From JBARRO01 sp049644265 (lineage in GTDB: Bacteria; Bacteroidota; Ignavibacteria; UBA10030), in assembly GCA_049644265.1 (NCBI GenBank), contig JBARRO010000097.1, positions 1-43,376 on the forward strand: a stretch of DNA of 43,376 nucleotides. Reading direction: 5' to 3'. A program made the translations under genes and the position numbers. The notes under the pieces were generated by a model. It was not told the DNA's origin. It made no database searches and worked only from the letters and a program-made list of their open reading frames with translations. Shown one piece after another: positions 31,909 to 40,529 of the stretch; position 1 is the first letter of the stretch, and each line of letters starts with the position of its first letter.

Positions 31909-32777
31909 CGCAAGCTCCCTTTCCTTTTCATGCTCATCTCCTCAGCCGGCACCAAACCCGCTTTCGTGCACAATGCCCGCGTCGCTCGAATTGCCTGAGC
32001 GAAGAGTTCCGGGCCTGTGTCTCCTCCAAACTTCCCGCCGGATTTCAAGTGCGGTTCTATTGTCAAGAAACCCTCATAGTGCGTTTTGGCTAGTTCGACA
32101 AAGAGCTCCTCGATCTGTCCATCTCCTTCACCCGGAATACTCCCCGCCTCGCTTTCGCTCATCTTCCAGTCTTTGACGTGAACGTGCGCAACAAACGGTT
32201 TCATCAACGGCCAACACACGTCCACATTCCTGCTAATCTTCTGTCCAGATACAAAATTCGCCGGATCGTATGCCAATTTGAAATGCTCAGAATTGATCGA
32301 CGTTGCAAGATCGACACAATGCCCAGCACTGTAGCCGTAAATATCCGTCTCATTTTCGTGAACCATGACAATCTTCGTTCCTTGAAGCAGTTCCACTTTC
32401 TTGCGCATCCTGTCCAGCACTTCGTTCCGGTAATGATCGATATGCTTGCCTGCCGGCGCATAATAGCTGAAGACACGGATGAATGAGGTGCTAAAAAATG
32501 ACGTCAATTCAATCGCATGTTTGAATTTATCCAGATGCAGTTGGAACGGCTCATCCAGCCTGACTTTACCGATAGGTGAAGCGATCGCACTAACACCAAT
32601 GCCGTGATCATCGAGCAAGTTCCTCGCTTCCTCCATTTCCACGCGTGTCAGGTCCAGGATATTTTTCTTGTTGACAAACCTGATTTCAATACTCCCAACT
32701 TTTTGTGATGCCAGGAATTCAACCTGCCCTTTGAAGTCATCGGTCACTTCATCAGCAAACGCACTGAATCTGATCAT
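31905..32777 (-). CDS. Sugar phosphate isomerase/epimerase-like TIM barrel
   Basis: From the ATG at 32777 the protein has 290 residues and belongs to the xylose-isomerase-like AP-endonuclease-2 superfamily. It has no signal peptide. Typical barrel strands are IRFSAFADEV, GSIEIRFVN, IVMVHENETDIYG, FKLAYDPANF, FVAHVHVKDWK and FLTIEPHL. E152-, D184-, H210- and E245-type metal ligands can be placed in the ENE, YDPAN, HVHVKD and TIEPH segments (numbers approximate). Relatives isomerise sugars, inosose or keto-sugars. The longer frame to 32816 is less likely; neither start has a strong ribosome site. It overlaps the following VOC gene by 4 bases. Confidence 0.87.
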   Translation of the reverse strand: MIRFSAFADEVTDDFKGQVEFLASQKVGSIEIRFVNKKNILDLTRVEMEEARNLLDDHGIGVSAIASPIGKVRLDEPFQLHLDKFKHAIELTSFFSTSFIRVFSYYAPAGKHIDHYRNEVLDRMRKKVELLQGTKIVMVHENETDIYGYSAGHCVDLATSINSEHFKLAYDPANFVSGQKISRNVDVCWPLMKPFVAHVHVKDWKMSESEAGSIPGEGDGQIEELFVELAKTHYEGFLTIEPHLKSGGKFGGDTGPELFAQAIRATRALCTKAGLVPAEEMSMKRKGSLR

Positions 32778-32824
32778 GGTTCTATCTTTCGGGAATGTTG
32801 TTGGTCGTTGCCTCAATGAGGAAT

Positions 32825-34174
32825 TCAGTCTTCGGGCAATGCTTTTCCTTTAGTTTCCGGCGCCCAGAATAATGTGACAAAGCCTAGTACAAAGATGAAC
32901 GAGAGGATTGTTGCGGACTTGCGGAATGGCTCGGCAACGCCCTGGTTCAGCAGGGCTTCATTTAATCCCATCAGCAACAGCGGAAACACCGCCGCGAGAT
33001 AGCGAACGGTGTTATAACAGAATCCTACACCGGTGCCGCGCAACCGCGTCGGGAAGAGCTCTGGAAAATAGATCGAGTACCCACCGAAGACGGATAGTTG
33101 CGCGAACCCCATCAAAGGCAACATCCAGTACGCATCCGCACCGCTGTGGAGGTTATTAAAGACAAAAATCGTCGAGCCCAGGCAGAGAATGAACGCCCCC
33201 GCAAAGGCAATACGCCGGCCAACGTATGTGGCAACCATGGTGAACGCCATCATACCCAGGAATGAGCCAATATCTTGAAACGCTGTACCGTACCCGCGGA
33301 CTGTGTCAATCACCTCCTGCGATTCGCCCTTCAACGCCGTCGAAATAAGTTCCGGCGAAAAGAATCCGATTCCCCATAGACCAGCCATCCCGGCCAACCC
33401 AAGCCCGATTCCCACAAACGTGTTTTTTCTCCATCGCGGCTGTCTGAAGAGATCTCCTATCTTGCCCACTTGTCGCGTCGAGTCCTTGTTTTCCCGCGCC
33501 AATCGCTTCGCTTCTTTCCAAGCCTCGGGTTCGTGTACCACAAATGGAATAATCAAAGCGAGAATGGCCGGTGCCGCGCCAGCCAGGAAAATCCATCTCC
33601 ATCCTGCATAGCCAAGATAGAAATCTGCCTGCCCGGGTTTGACCCATGTGCTTAGCAACGATGCAGTGATATTTCCCAACGAAGAGAGGGCTTGCATGAA
33701 TCCAAGCGCCAGCGGCCGGACGCGGGACGGGACACTTTCAGCAATAAGAGTCGTCGCAGAACCAAACATTCCCCCAATCCCCAATCCGCCAAGAAATCGA
33801 TACACGAGAAACTCAACTCCTGTTTGTGCCAACCCTGTCAGGGCAGAGAATATGGTGTACGCAAGCAATGTTGCAACCATGGTTTTCACACGCCCCCACT
33901 TGTCGCTCATCATGCCGAACAGAATCCCGCCCGTCGCCCAACCAATAATCATGGCGGTTGTGGCGTACCCACTCCACGACATGACGACAGCCTCGGGAAT
34001 TCCGGGGCCGAGGAGATCCCGAAGAGCCGGGAAGCGCGAAAGAACATGGATTCTCTGACCCATGCAGTCAAATAACCAACCGGCGGATGCAACAATGAAC
34101 ACGAGCCAGTGGTAGAACGTCACCCTTTCCAGGACACTCCCTTGCTTTTCAGGAGCCGCATTCTCATTTTTCAA
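32825..34174 (-). CDS. MFS transporter (sugar/aromatic-acid type)
   Basis: The 449-residue inner-membrane protein has twelve hydrophobic helices and the major facilitator signature GGILFGMMSDKWGRVKT between helices 2 and 3. Further landmarks are FLVYRFLGGLGIGGMFGSATTLIAES and SIYFPELFPTRLRGTGVGFCYN, which place it near the sugar-porter and organic-acid:H+ symporters. It probably imports the monomer or acid released by the neighbouring enzymes. It lies 60 bases after the Gfo/Idh/MocA gene and 47 before the TIM-barrel gene. Confidence 0.9.
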   Translation of the reverse strand: MKNENAAPEKQGSVLERVTFYHWLVFIVASAGWLFDCMGQRIHVLSRFPALRDLLGPGIPEAVVMSWSGYATTAMIIGWATGGILFGMMSDKWGRVKTMVATLLAYTIFSALTGLAQTGVEFLVYRFLGGLGIGGMFGSATTLIAESVPSRVRPLALGFMQALSSLGNITASLLSTWVKPGQADFYLGYAGWRWIFLAGAAPAILALIIPFVVHEPEAWKEAKRLARENKDSTRQVGKIGDLFRQPRWRKNTFVGIGLGLAGMAGLWGIGFFSPELISTALKGESQEVIDTVRGYGTAFQDIGSFLGMMAFTMVATYVGRRIAFAGAFILCLGSTIFVFNNLHSGADAYWMLPLMGFAQLSVFGGYSIYFPELFPTRLRGTGVGFCYNTVRYLAAVFPLLLMGLNEALLNQGVAEPFRKSATILSFIFVLGFVTLFWAPETKGKALPED

Positions 34175-34233
34175 AGGACCACCTTTTGCTGATCAAGGAA
34201 TACGAGACCCTCATCCTCAAATCTCATAAACAT

Positions 34234-35286
34234 CTATACGTGGATCGCTCTCCGTTCTTTTGCCGACCGATAAATTGCAGTGATGATTGCAACTGCTGAG
34301 CGGGCTTCCGCACCATCAATGCGTGGTGTACCACCAGTGCGGATGGCTTTTACAAAGTCGTCGAATTGACGGCGATGCCCCTCACTGTTGATCGCTTTCG
34401 GATCCGAAGCCCCTCCGCTCACCGATCCGTCAATCGGGCCAAACCGTTTGCGGATTGCTTCATCTTCGGGCGTCTCGCTCTCAAAATGCCAGGTCATCAA
34501 TGTTTCATCTTCCATGATCACTGACCCTGTTGTGCCGGAAATTGCGATGCGAATTCTTTCTCCCGGCCATGCACCTGTTGTGCCCTCAATGACTCCAAGC
34601 GCACCGGATCGAAATCGGAGTGAAGCCACCGCGACGTCTTCCACTTCAATTCCCGTATGCGCTCGGGTTGCAGTGAACGCGGTGACTGTTTCGACGCCCC
34701 CCATAAGCCATTGAAGAAGATCAATACCATGGATTCCCTGATTCATCAATGCGCCGCCCCCATCGTACTGAAACGTGCCCCGCCATCCGCCTTTGGAGTA
34801 ATATTCCTGTGTGCGAAACCATTTGATGTATACATCCGCGAGGACGATGGTCCCGAACCGACCGGATTCGATGGCGTCTTTGAGAACCCGGCTTGAGTCC
34901 ATGAACCTGCGGGGAAAAATCGCCCCAAGTTTGACGCCATTCTTCCTGCACGCGGCGATAATTTGATCGACCCTTTCCGGAGTAATTTCCATGGGTTTTT
35001 CGACCATCACGTGTTTGCGAGCATTTGCCGCGATGATCGCCGCATCCATATGCATCCCGGAAGGCGTACAAATGGAAACCGCATCGACATTGGAATCCTT
35101 CACAAGATCCTCAACACTTGTGTAGACCTTCCCCCCGAATTGTGCCGCACGGGCCTCCGCAGCAGTTCTCTGCGTGTCACAGAATGCTACAACCCGTGCA
35201 CCCGGTACCTTCTTAATGGCATCGCACTGGAATTCACTGATCATCCCACAGCCAATGATCCCAAAACGGATCTCTTTACCTTCCAT
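34234..35286 (-). CDS. Gfo/Idh/MocA-family oxidoreductase
   Basis: The 350-residue dehydrogenase binds NAD(P) at an N-terminal Rossmann site (IRFGIIGCGMISE, 6-18). The EKP motif (96-98, HVMVEKPME) and the C-terminal alpha/beta sheet domain (about 125-330) with GGGALMNQGIHGIDLLQWLMGG place it in this family. H180-type catalytic His lies in the last segment (number approximate). Members oxidise or reduce sugar hydroxyls, often at C3. No signal peptide is present, so it acts in the cytoplasm. AAAGGA precedes the ATG. Together with DUF1080 and TIM-barrel neighbours it is a candidate 3-dehydrogenase for glycosides. Confidence 0.92.
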   Translation of the reverse strand: MEGKEIRFGIIGCGMISEFQCDAIKKVPGARVVAFCDTQRTAAEARAAQFGGKVYTSVEDLVKDSNVDAVSICTPSGMHMDAAIIAANARKHVMVEKPMEITPERVDQIIAACRKNGVKLGAIFPRRFMDSSRVLKDAIESGRFGTIVLADVYIKWFRTQEYYSKGGWRGTFQYDGGGALMNQGIHGIDLLQWLMGGVETVTAFTATRAHTGIEVEDVAVASLRFRSGALGVIEGTTGAWPGERIRIAISGTTGSVIMEDETLMTWHFESETPEDEAIRKRFGPIDGSVSGGASDPKAINSEGHRRQFDDFVKAIRTGGTPRIDGAEARSAVAIITAIYRSAKERRAIHV

Positions 35287-35325
35287 GAAACATCCTTTCC
35301 TGAACCTGAACCGGCGGAATCAGCA

Positions 35326-36312
35326 CTATCCGATTGCCTCCCGAATTTCTGCAAGGAATTTCGGAACCGCCGTGAACGGATCGTACGATCCGCCTTTTTT
35401 CGGAGCCAGCGTTTCGATGGGAATGTACCCGCGATACCCTGAATCCTTAATGATCTTTATAAGTCTCTTCACGTCAGTGTGGATGTCGCTATCCTGTCCA
35501 AACGGGCTTGTCTTAATCTGCCAGTTGACGGCATACGGCGCCACCTTTGCCATGTCCACATACGGATCGGGCGTTTTGAAATAGCCAGTGTCCACAATAA
35601 CGCCGCACCATTCGGAATCGACGCGTTTGACGAGACTCAGAAGATCCTCCGCGGTCTTGAGAAAGTCTCCGTGGTTCTGCACTCCAATAATGATGCCGAA
35701 TTTTTTTCCGTGTTCTGAGCATTCTTTCAAGTCGTTCGCAATCCACTCTTCCACTTGTTCCCGGGTTGCCCCGTTCGAGACTTCCGGGGAGGTCCAGCTC
35801 AACCCTTTTTTTTGCGTATCCGCAAACACACGCAGAACCGGCGCACCCATTTTAGCGGCAACTTCCACCCAGTCTTTAATGTGTTTCACATCTGCAGCAC
35901 GGATCGACTTGTCAGCCAGGGTAAAATTGTTGCGCACGCCGGTACCGCTGATATCGAGCCCAAGTTCAAACGCCCTCCGTTTGAACGTATTGATGAATTC
36001 ATCGCTGGGAAGTTCCTTCGGATACCCCGGGAAATAGTACCCGGTCGCATCCACGGCGTCAAAATTGTTTTTCGCGCAGAAATCGAGAAGATCGAACAGA
36101 GACATCCCTCCTTCTTTCCCCTTGTTGTAAGCGCCCAACTTCTGCGCAAAGGAATATGCATTCAGACTTATTTTGAGTCGCGATCCACCTATCCGTTTGA
36201 TGGGATCTTTTCCAAGAGCAAATAGCCTGGCGGTGTCAATGCCCGTTAGCGCGGCAAGCGAAAGGACCGATGCCCCCGAGATGAATCTTCTTCGAGTCAG
36301 ATCTGTATCCAT
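35326..36312 (-). CDS. Tat-exported sugar isomerase/epimerase-like TIM barrel
   Basis: The protein has 328 residues from the ATG at 36312 (GGAG 8 bases upstream). It begins with a twin-arginine signal, LTRRRFISGASVLSLAAL, so it is folded and exported. The mature part is a xylose-isomerase-like barrel: LKISLNAYSFAQKLG, FDAVDATGYYFPG, LDISGTGVRNNF, PVLRVFADT, IIIGVQNHGDF, CGVIVDTGYF, WQIKTSPFG and GYIPIETLAP. Metal-binding acids are plausible in VQNHGDF, IVDTG and PIETL. Exported members of this family occur with Gfo/Idh/MocA and DUF1080 genes in keto-sugar clusters. It is 39 bases upstream of the oxidoreductase gene. Confidence 0.87.
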   Translation of the reverse strand: MDTDLTRRRFISGASVLSLAALTGIDTARLFALGKDPIKRIGGSRLKISLNAYSFAQKLGAYNKGKEGGMSLFDLLDFCAKNNFDAVDATGYYFPGYPKELPSDEFINTFKRRAFELGLDISGTGVRNNFTLADKSIRAADVKHIKDWVEVAAKMGAPVLRVFADTQKKGLSWTSPEVSNGATREQVEEWIANDLKECSEHGKKFGIIIGVQNHGDFLKTAEDLLSLVKRVDSEWCGVIVDTGYFKTPDPYVDMAKVAPYAVNWQIKTSPFGQDSDIHTDVKRLIKIIKDSGYRGYIPIETLAPKKGGSYDPFTAVPKFLAEIREAIG

Positions 36313-36357
36313 GGTAGATCTCCGTTGTTGTGTCAAATTCGGCTGTGAATTCCATCG

Positions 36358-37092
36358 TTACTCTGGCTGCTTTCCCTTTGCCTCTTTTGGTTTTTCCACC
36401 TTCTGTTTCTGTGAGGATGCTCCAGACTTGCTTGTAGTCGATGCTTCCTTCCACATCTTCAATTGATTCGCCGTGAGAATTTTCGATAATCCGGCGTCCA
36501 AAGTATCTTTGTATGGCTGGGAATTCTTTTTTGAGAATCGTCCCTCACTTGCAACCGCTCGTTCTCTCGCCTGTTCGTATTCTACCACGTATTCGATAAG
36601 AACTTTTTGCGCTGCCGTCATTTTGCTTTTGGGAAGGCCAAAGTCCCGGAGTGTTGCCAGGTACTTGTCCCAATTTTTGTTGAAGGTCGCCAGCGAAGGT
36701 AAGATCCTGGCTATTTCCTTTTCGGAAAATGTATCCTTCAGGGAGGCTTTCAACTTCTCCCTTTCCGATGATTTCAGCTGTTCGATCGCCGCGCGGGATT
36801 TTTGCCGGTCCGTCTCTTCCGGGAGGCTCTTGAGGGCACTGGCTTGACTTTGTCGGGCGGCGAGATAGGCCTTTTCAAGGATACCACTCTTCTCCTTTGA
36901 CAACCCCAAGTCTTGTGCAACGCTTTGCGATTGGAGTTTCCACACACTATGGATTTTTTCCGACTCCTTCGTCAGTTTGTCGGATTTCGCTTGTGCAGGA
37001 ACATGAGTTGTCGTGGCACAAATCAGAATCAGGCAGAGGAGAAGAGCATCCATCAGTCGGCCTCTCAATAGAGGTATTTCCCGAGGATTCAT
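36358..37092 (-). CDS. Exported helical protein, paralogue of the next gene upstream
   Basis: This 244-residue protein (ATG at 37092, AGGA 6 bases upstream) has a signal peptide ending near THVPAQA. The rest is charged and helical. A core of about 120 residues (SQSVAQDLGLSKEKSGILEK to EKEIARILPSLATFNKNWDKYL) matches the neighbour at 37142-37927. Near the end is LTANQLKMWKEAS, like the LTxxQ segment of periplasmic Spy/CpxP proteins, and the tail is Lys-rich. It may be a periplasmic chaperone or stress sensor, but the homology is not proven. The ORF extends to 37185, which would add residues before the signal peptide. Confidence 0.65.
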   Translation of the reverse strand: MNPREIPLLRGRLMDALLLCLILICATTTHVPAQAKSDKLTKESEKIHSVWKLQSQSVAQDLGLSKEKSGILEKAYLAARQSQASALKSLPEETDRQKSRAAIEQLKSSEREKLKASLKDTFSEKEIARILPSLATFNKNWDKYLATLRDFGLPKSKMTAAQKVLIEYVVEYEQARERAVASEGRFSKKNSQPYKDTLDAGLSKILTANQLKMWKEASTTSKSGASSQKQKVEKPKEAKGKQPE

Positions 37093-37141
37093 GATCTTTC
37101 CTGGTTGGATCGTTCCGTATGGTATCATTGCCTCACCCCTT

Positions 37142-37927
37142 TTAGTTTTGCTTTCGCTTCTTCGAGGACTCTTTCCACAGCACATATTCTTCTGCCGTGA
37201 GAATCTGTCCGAGTCTGCTATCGAGCCGATCCCGCATGGTTTGCGGACTTTCCCGCTTCGACCTGTTGGAAGAACTGCGTGATTTCACATTCTTTTCGTG
37301 AGATTTTTCTGAATCTCGAGTTTTCAAACCGTTTCTCGACGCATTGACCGACCTTCCCATTCCCTTCACGCCCGAGGACATTTCAATCTCTTTTGATTTG
37401 CTCAATTCCAGAACATAGCCATTGACCACGGCCATTGCCGCCGCCATCTTTTCCCGCCCAAGCTTGAACCCGGCAAGTACATTTGTGAAGGTATCCCACT
37501 GAGGATTGAAACAGCACAGCAACGGAAGAATGCGCTCTCGTTGCTCAGTCGTCACAACGCTATCAAGGTGGGCGGCAAATTTTTCCCGATCTTTCTGCCT
37601 GAGCTCCTGGATTTTGGAAGCCGCCACTTCCTTATCCCCCTCTCGAGGTATTTTGGAGAGCGCAAGTTTATGACTCTTTCGCATTTCCCGGTATAAGACC
37701 TCAAGCTTGGCAGTCTGGTCTGCAGAGAGGCCAACCTCTTGCGCAACGCTCTCTGACTGAATCCTGTAGATTGTTCGCCGTTTCTTGATTGTCTTCGGCT
37801 TTGTCTTCGTGCTGCGGCCCGAAGGTACAATGAGGCTATCTGATGAGCGCTCCTGCGCCATCATCTCCGGGAGCATCAGTGAAGAAGCCAAGAAGAACAA
37901 AATGCCGCCGTATACCAGCGGCCTCAT
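37142..37927 (-). CDS. Exported helical protein, paralogue of the next gene downstream
   Basis: The 261-residue protein has a signal peptide (VYGGILFFLASSLMLPEMMAQ) and then a basic linker. The core SESVAQEVGLSADQTAKLEVL to TEQRERILPLLCCFNPQWDTF aligns with its neighbour. A Ser/Lys-rich low-complexity insert (about 165-225) separates the core from LGQILTAEEYVLWKESSK, the counterpart of the neighbour's LTANQLKMWKEAS. The pair looks like a tandem duplication with faster change in the linker. GAGGA precedes the ATG by 8 bases. It lies 58 bases after the lyase gene. The function is unknown; a Spy/CpxP-like periplasmic role is a guess. Confidence 0.65.
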   Translation of the reverse strand: MRPLVYGGILFFLASSLMLPEMMAQERSSDSLIVPSGRSTKTKPKTIKKRRTIYRIQSESVAQEVGLSADQTAKLEVLYREMRKSHKLALSKIPREGDKEVAASKIQELRQKDREKFAAHLDSVVTTEQRERILPLLCCFNPQWDTFTNVLAGFKLGREKMAAAMAVVNGYVLELSKSKEIEMSSGVKGMGRSVNASRNGLKTRDSEKSHEKNVKSRSSSNRSKRESPQTMRDRLDSRLGQILTAEEYVLWKESSKKRKQN

Positions 37928-37985
37928 GGTTTGCCGTCCTCGTGATAGCTAGTCAAGCATTCAAAATGTGTCGGCACACACGATG

Positions 37986-40430
37986 TCATTCCGGCACGCT
38001 CAGGTGTTCCGTCTCTCCGGTCACACTCAAATAGCGGATATCAAGGATTGATTTTTCACCGATGCCCTTCGGGCTCGGGGAAACGTTGATAGTCACGTCG
38101 ACACGTCCGACGCCGGCAAAACGAGCAGAGATTTCCGTTACCCCGTCTTTGTGGGAGCGTACGAGAACATCCGGCTTTTCATTTCCATCGCTCACCACCA
38201 TCAGGCAGGCAATTCTGACACGCTGACTCTTGTTCTGTGTCTGCGCATCAAAGTGCCATTGCTTTTCAGGAGGCGCCGCCGTGACCATGGAATATCCTTC
38301 CAGCGGATCGATCGGCCAAACATCGTCTTGATGGAACTTGAACCCGCCTGCAGTAAACAAATGAACCTTCATCTGTTTACCTGCGCGGTGAGAAAGCAAT
38401 GTTTGGTCCTTTTCGTTCATTTCAAATTGCTCCTTGCCGTGCATTAACCAATCCACCTGAATGGGTTCTGTCGACTCGAGTTCATCGACGATAAGAATGA
38501 CGGAAGGACGTATGAGCACGACGTGTCGCAGATATCGCTGAACGGGCTCTCCATAGCTGTTCTGTGCCTCTCCCGCCGCATATCCGATATGTGGGAGACT
38601 TCTGAACGCAACCAGTTTGCCGGTCGCGGTTTGGTCACGGTCGAGCTGCCCCTTTCCATTTACCAGAATCGCATTATGGGCTAACGTTTTCGTCGTATAC
38701 TTCGTATGAAAAGGCGAGCCCTGCTGTGGAAATCGCGCTCCGCTCGGAAGCGCCAGCGCCTTTCCAGCCTTCATGATGGCAAAACTGTTCTGGTCTGCGT
38801 GGCTATGACTATCGGGTCCGTAGGGAGAACTCTTAAAGAGCACGAGGAGGTCGCGGTCCGGTTGAGTCACTGCGGAGTGAAGCGCCGCCCATCCTACACT
38901 CGAAAATGCTATATCCAGAGGCGCGTTTGTCGGCGCAATCGATGAGACCGTATCGGCAAGTGCCAGTCGATGGACTGCTGCCTGACCATCACTCTGCACG
39001 TTTGCATTTGCCCTAAAAAGATCAACCCACCAGTGAAGCGTCGGATCGTTGTAATGATTTGCGTAATACAAAAGAAGGGAACTAAGGCTTCCCGCCCGGT
39101 TGGCAATGCCAATATGTTCCATATCTCCGAATGGAGAGATCTCCCCAATCGGCGAAAGACAGTAGACGAGGAAATAGGGAAAGTTTCGGAAAAAGGATTT
39201 TTGCCAGAGGTCGTACCCGGTATTGACATACACCGAGTGAAGCGGCGTAATGAAACGATCATTATAGGAAAGCGCGTAGTCGATTCCTTCGGCCCATCCT
39301 CCATCCATGCCTCCCCAATGAGGGAAGACCGTGAGAAGAGCCTTCATTCCGTATTCCATCCACGATGTTGCCTCCGCCCGATCTGCGAACAGAATGGAGA
39401 ACTCCAGCAAATACCCGGGAACGCGACCATCGTGGCTTTCGCCGGGCGTATTCAGGAAATCGCGTCTCTGTAGTCGCTCAAATAACAAAGTCCCTCTCGC
39501 AATGAGCATCTTTTCAATCGCGCCATGTTCATTTTCTGAAAAAAGATCATAGCACCAATCATAGATCTGAGGAATTGAATGAGCGATATTGAGCCCAATC
39601 TCGTCGAACCGCGGGTCGCTGACCGAAGTAACACCGTCCAGCGGCCAGTCGAGAAGATTGAGCAAATGTCTCTTCGCCTCTTCCCCGTATCTTTTTTCCC
39701 CCGTGAATAAGTACATCAGTGCCATCGGAACGACATGGCCATTGTAGAGATCGATGAATTTCCGGTACGCATCGCGGTAGGCGGTACGTTTCGCCGCATT
39801 GTCGCGTTTACTCGTGTACCTGTCGAAATCCGGTATCCCAATGGAGGGCAATCCCAGCCCTTCGTCCGCAGCAACCTTAAGGCTTTCGAACGCGGAGCGT
39901 CGTGTCGTTGTTAAGGTCTTGCGAATTTCTCCAAGCGTCGCTTTGGGGAACAAGAGCCGCGGATGTTCCTTGGAGACTCGATTCAGAAGAATTTCAGCGT
40001 CCAACCAGGGAAGCGATGCCGCATTTGACGCGATGACAAATGAGGAGGCCCGGCGGGTGTCTCTCAATACTCCGTCCTTTGTAACAGCATCCACAATCCA
40101 TGTGTACGTTCCTGGCTGCAGAACGTTTTCAGGTATGAATGCCGGATCGTCCAAAAAGCCGGAGGTGCACACTTCGTTCTTATGATCATCAAACACGTGA
40201 AGACGATAGGAAACCCTGCCACGTTCACCAGCACGCCACCAACAAAATCCTGGAGGAGAAACGGTGAGCACTTCGCCATCGCCGGGCCTGTTGATATTTC
40301 CGTTGTCAGGACGGACGACAGGAAACTTGAACGGCTCACTTTCCTGGGCACACAGGGCTATCGTAACCAGGAGGGTGAGAAGAAACGACATGGAAAATTT
40401 AGAAAGGACGCGACACAAGAGTACCACCAT
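37986..40430 (-). CDS. Heparinase II/III-like polysaccharide lyase
   Basis: The 814-residue protein is a secreted or periplasmic polysaccharide lyase candidate. A signal peptide (FSMSFLLTLLVTIALCAQ) is followed by a beta-sandwich (about 30-135, PGTYTWIVDAVT). An alpha/alpha toroid comes next (about 150-480, with HPRLLF, YNGHVVPMALMYLFTGEKRY and WGGMDGGWAEGIDYALSY), and a C-terminal beta-sandwich has the heparinase motif SPYGPDSHSHADQNSFAI. Such enzymes cleave uronic-acid polymers by beta-elimination, using Tyr/His near the motif. A DUF4962-like N-terminal part is likely. GAGG precedes the ATG at 40430; an ATG at 40391 is an alternative and would still leave a signal peptide. It probably feeds the rest of the cluster. 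Confidence 0.85.
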   Translation of the reverse strand: MVVLLCRVLSKFSMSFLLTLLVTIALCAQESEPFKFPVVRPDNGNINRPGDGEVLTVSPPGFCWWRAGERGRVSYRLHVFDDHKNEVCTSGFLDDPAFIPENVLQPGTYTWIVDAVTKDGVLRDTRRASSFVIASNAASLPWLDAEILLNRVSKEHPRLLFPKATLGEIRKTLTTTRRSAFESLKVAADEGLGLPSIGIPDFDRYTSKRDNAAKRTAYRDAYRKFIDLYNGHVVPMALMYLFTGEKRYGEEAKRHLLNLLDWPLDGVTSVSDPRFDEIGLNIAHSIPQIYDWCYDLFSENEHGAIEKMLIARGTLLFERLQRRDFLNTPGESHDGRVPGYLLEFSILFADRAEATSWMEYGMKALLTVFPHWGGMDGGWAEGIDYALSYNDRFITPLHSVYVNTGYDLWQKSFFRNFPYFLVYCLSPIGEISPFGDMEHIGIANRAGSLSSLLLYYANHYNDPTLHWWVDLFRANANVQSDGQAAVHRLALADTVSSIAPTNAPLDIAFSSVGWAALHSAVTQPDRDLLVLFKSSPYGPDSHSHADQNSFAIMKAGKALALPSGARFPQQGSPFHTKYTTKTLAHNAILVNGKGQLDRDQTATGKLVAFRSLPHIGYAAGEAQNSYGEPVQRYLRHVVLIRPSVILIVDELESTEPIQVDWLMHGKEQFEMNEKDQTLLSHRAGKQMKVHLFTAGGFKFHQDDVWPIDPLEGYSMVTAAPPEKQWHFDAQTQNKSQRVRIACLMVVSDGNEKPDVLVRSHKDGVTEISARFAGVGRVDVTINVSPSPKGIGEKSILDIRYLSVTGETEHLSVPE

Positions 40431-40453
40431 GCGCCTCGAATGAGAGAGATGGC

Positions 40454-40470
40454 CGCCGGCACTGCCGGCG
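40454..40470. other. GC-rich hairpin between the DUF1080 and lyase genes
   Basis: CGCCGGC-ACT-GCCGGCG is a perfect 7-base stem in the 99-base gap. No U-run follows on the minus strand, so it is unlikely to be a strong terminator. It could be a processing or attenuation hairpin that lowers expression of the lyase relative to the DUF1080 gene. Confidence 0.35.
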
Positions 40471-40529
40471 ATTCATTTGTTTTCCGTGAAGCAGGGTCGA
40501 GCGGTGGAAATTCGTCTATCAGAAGAATC

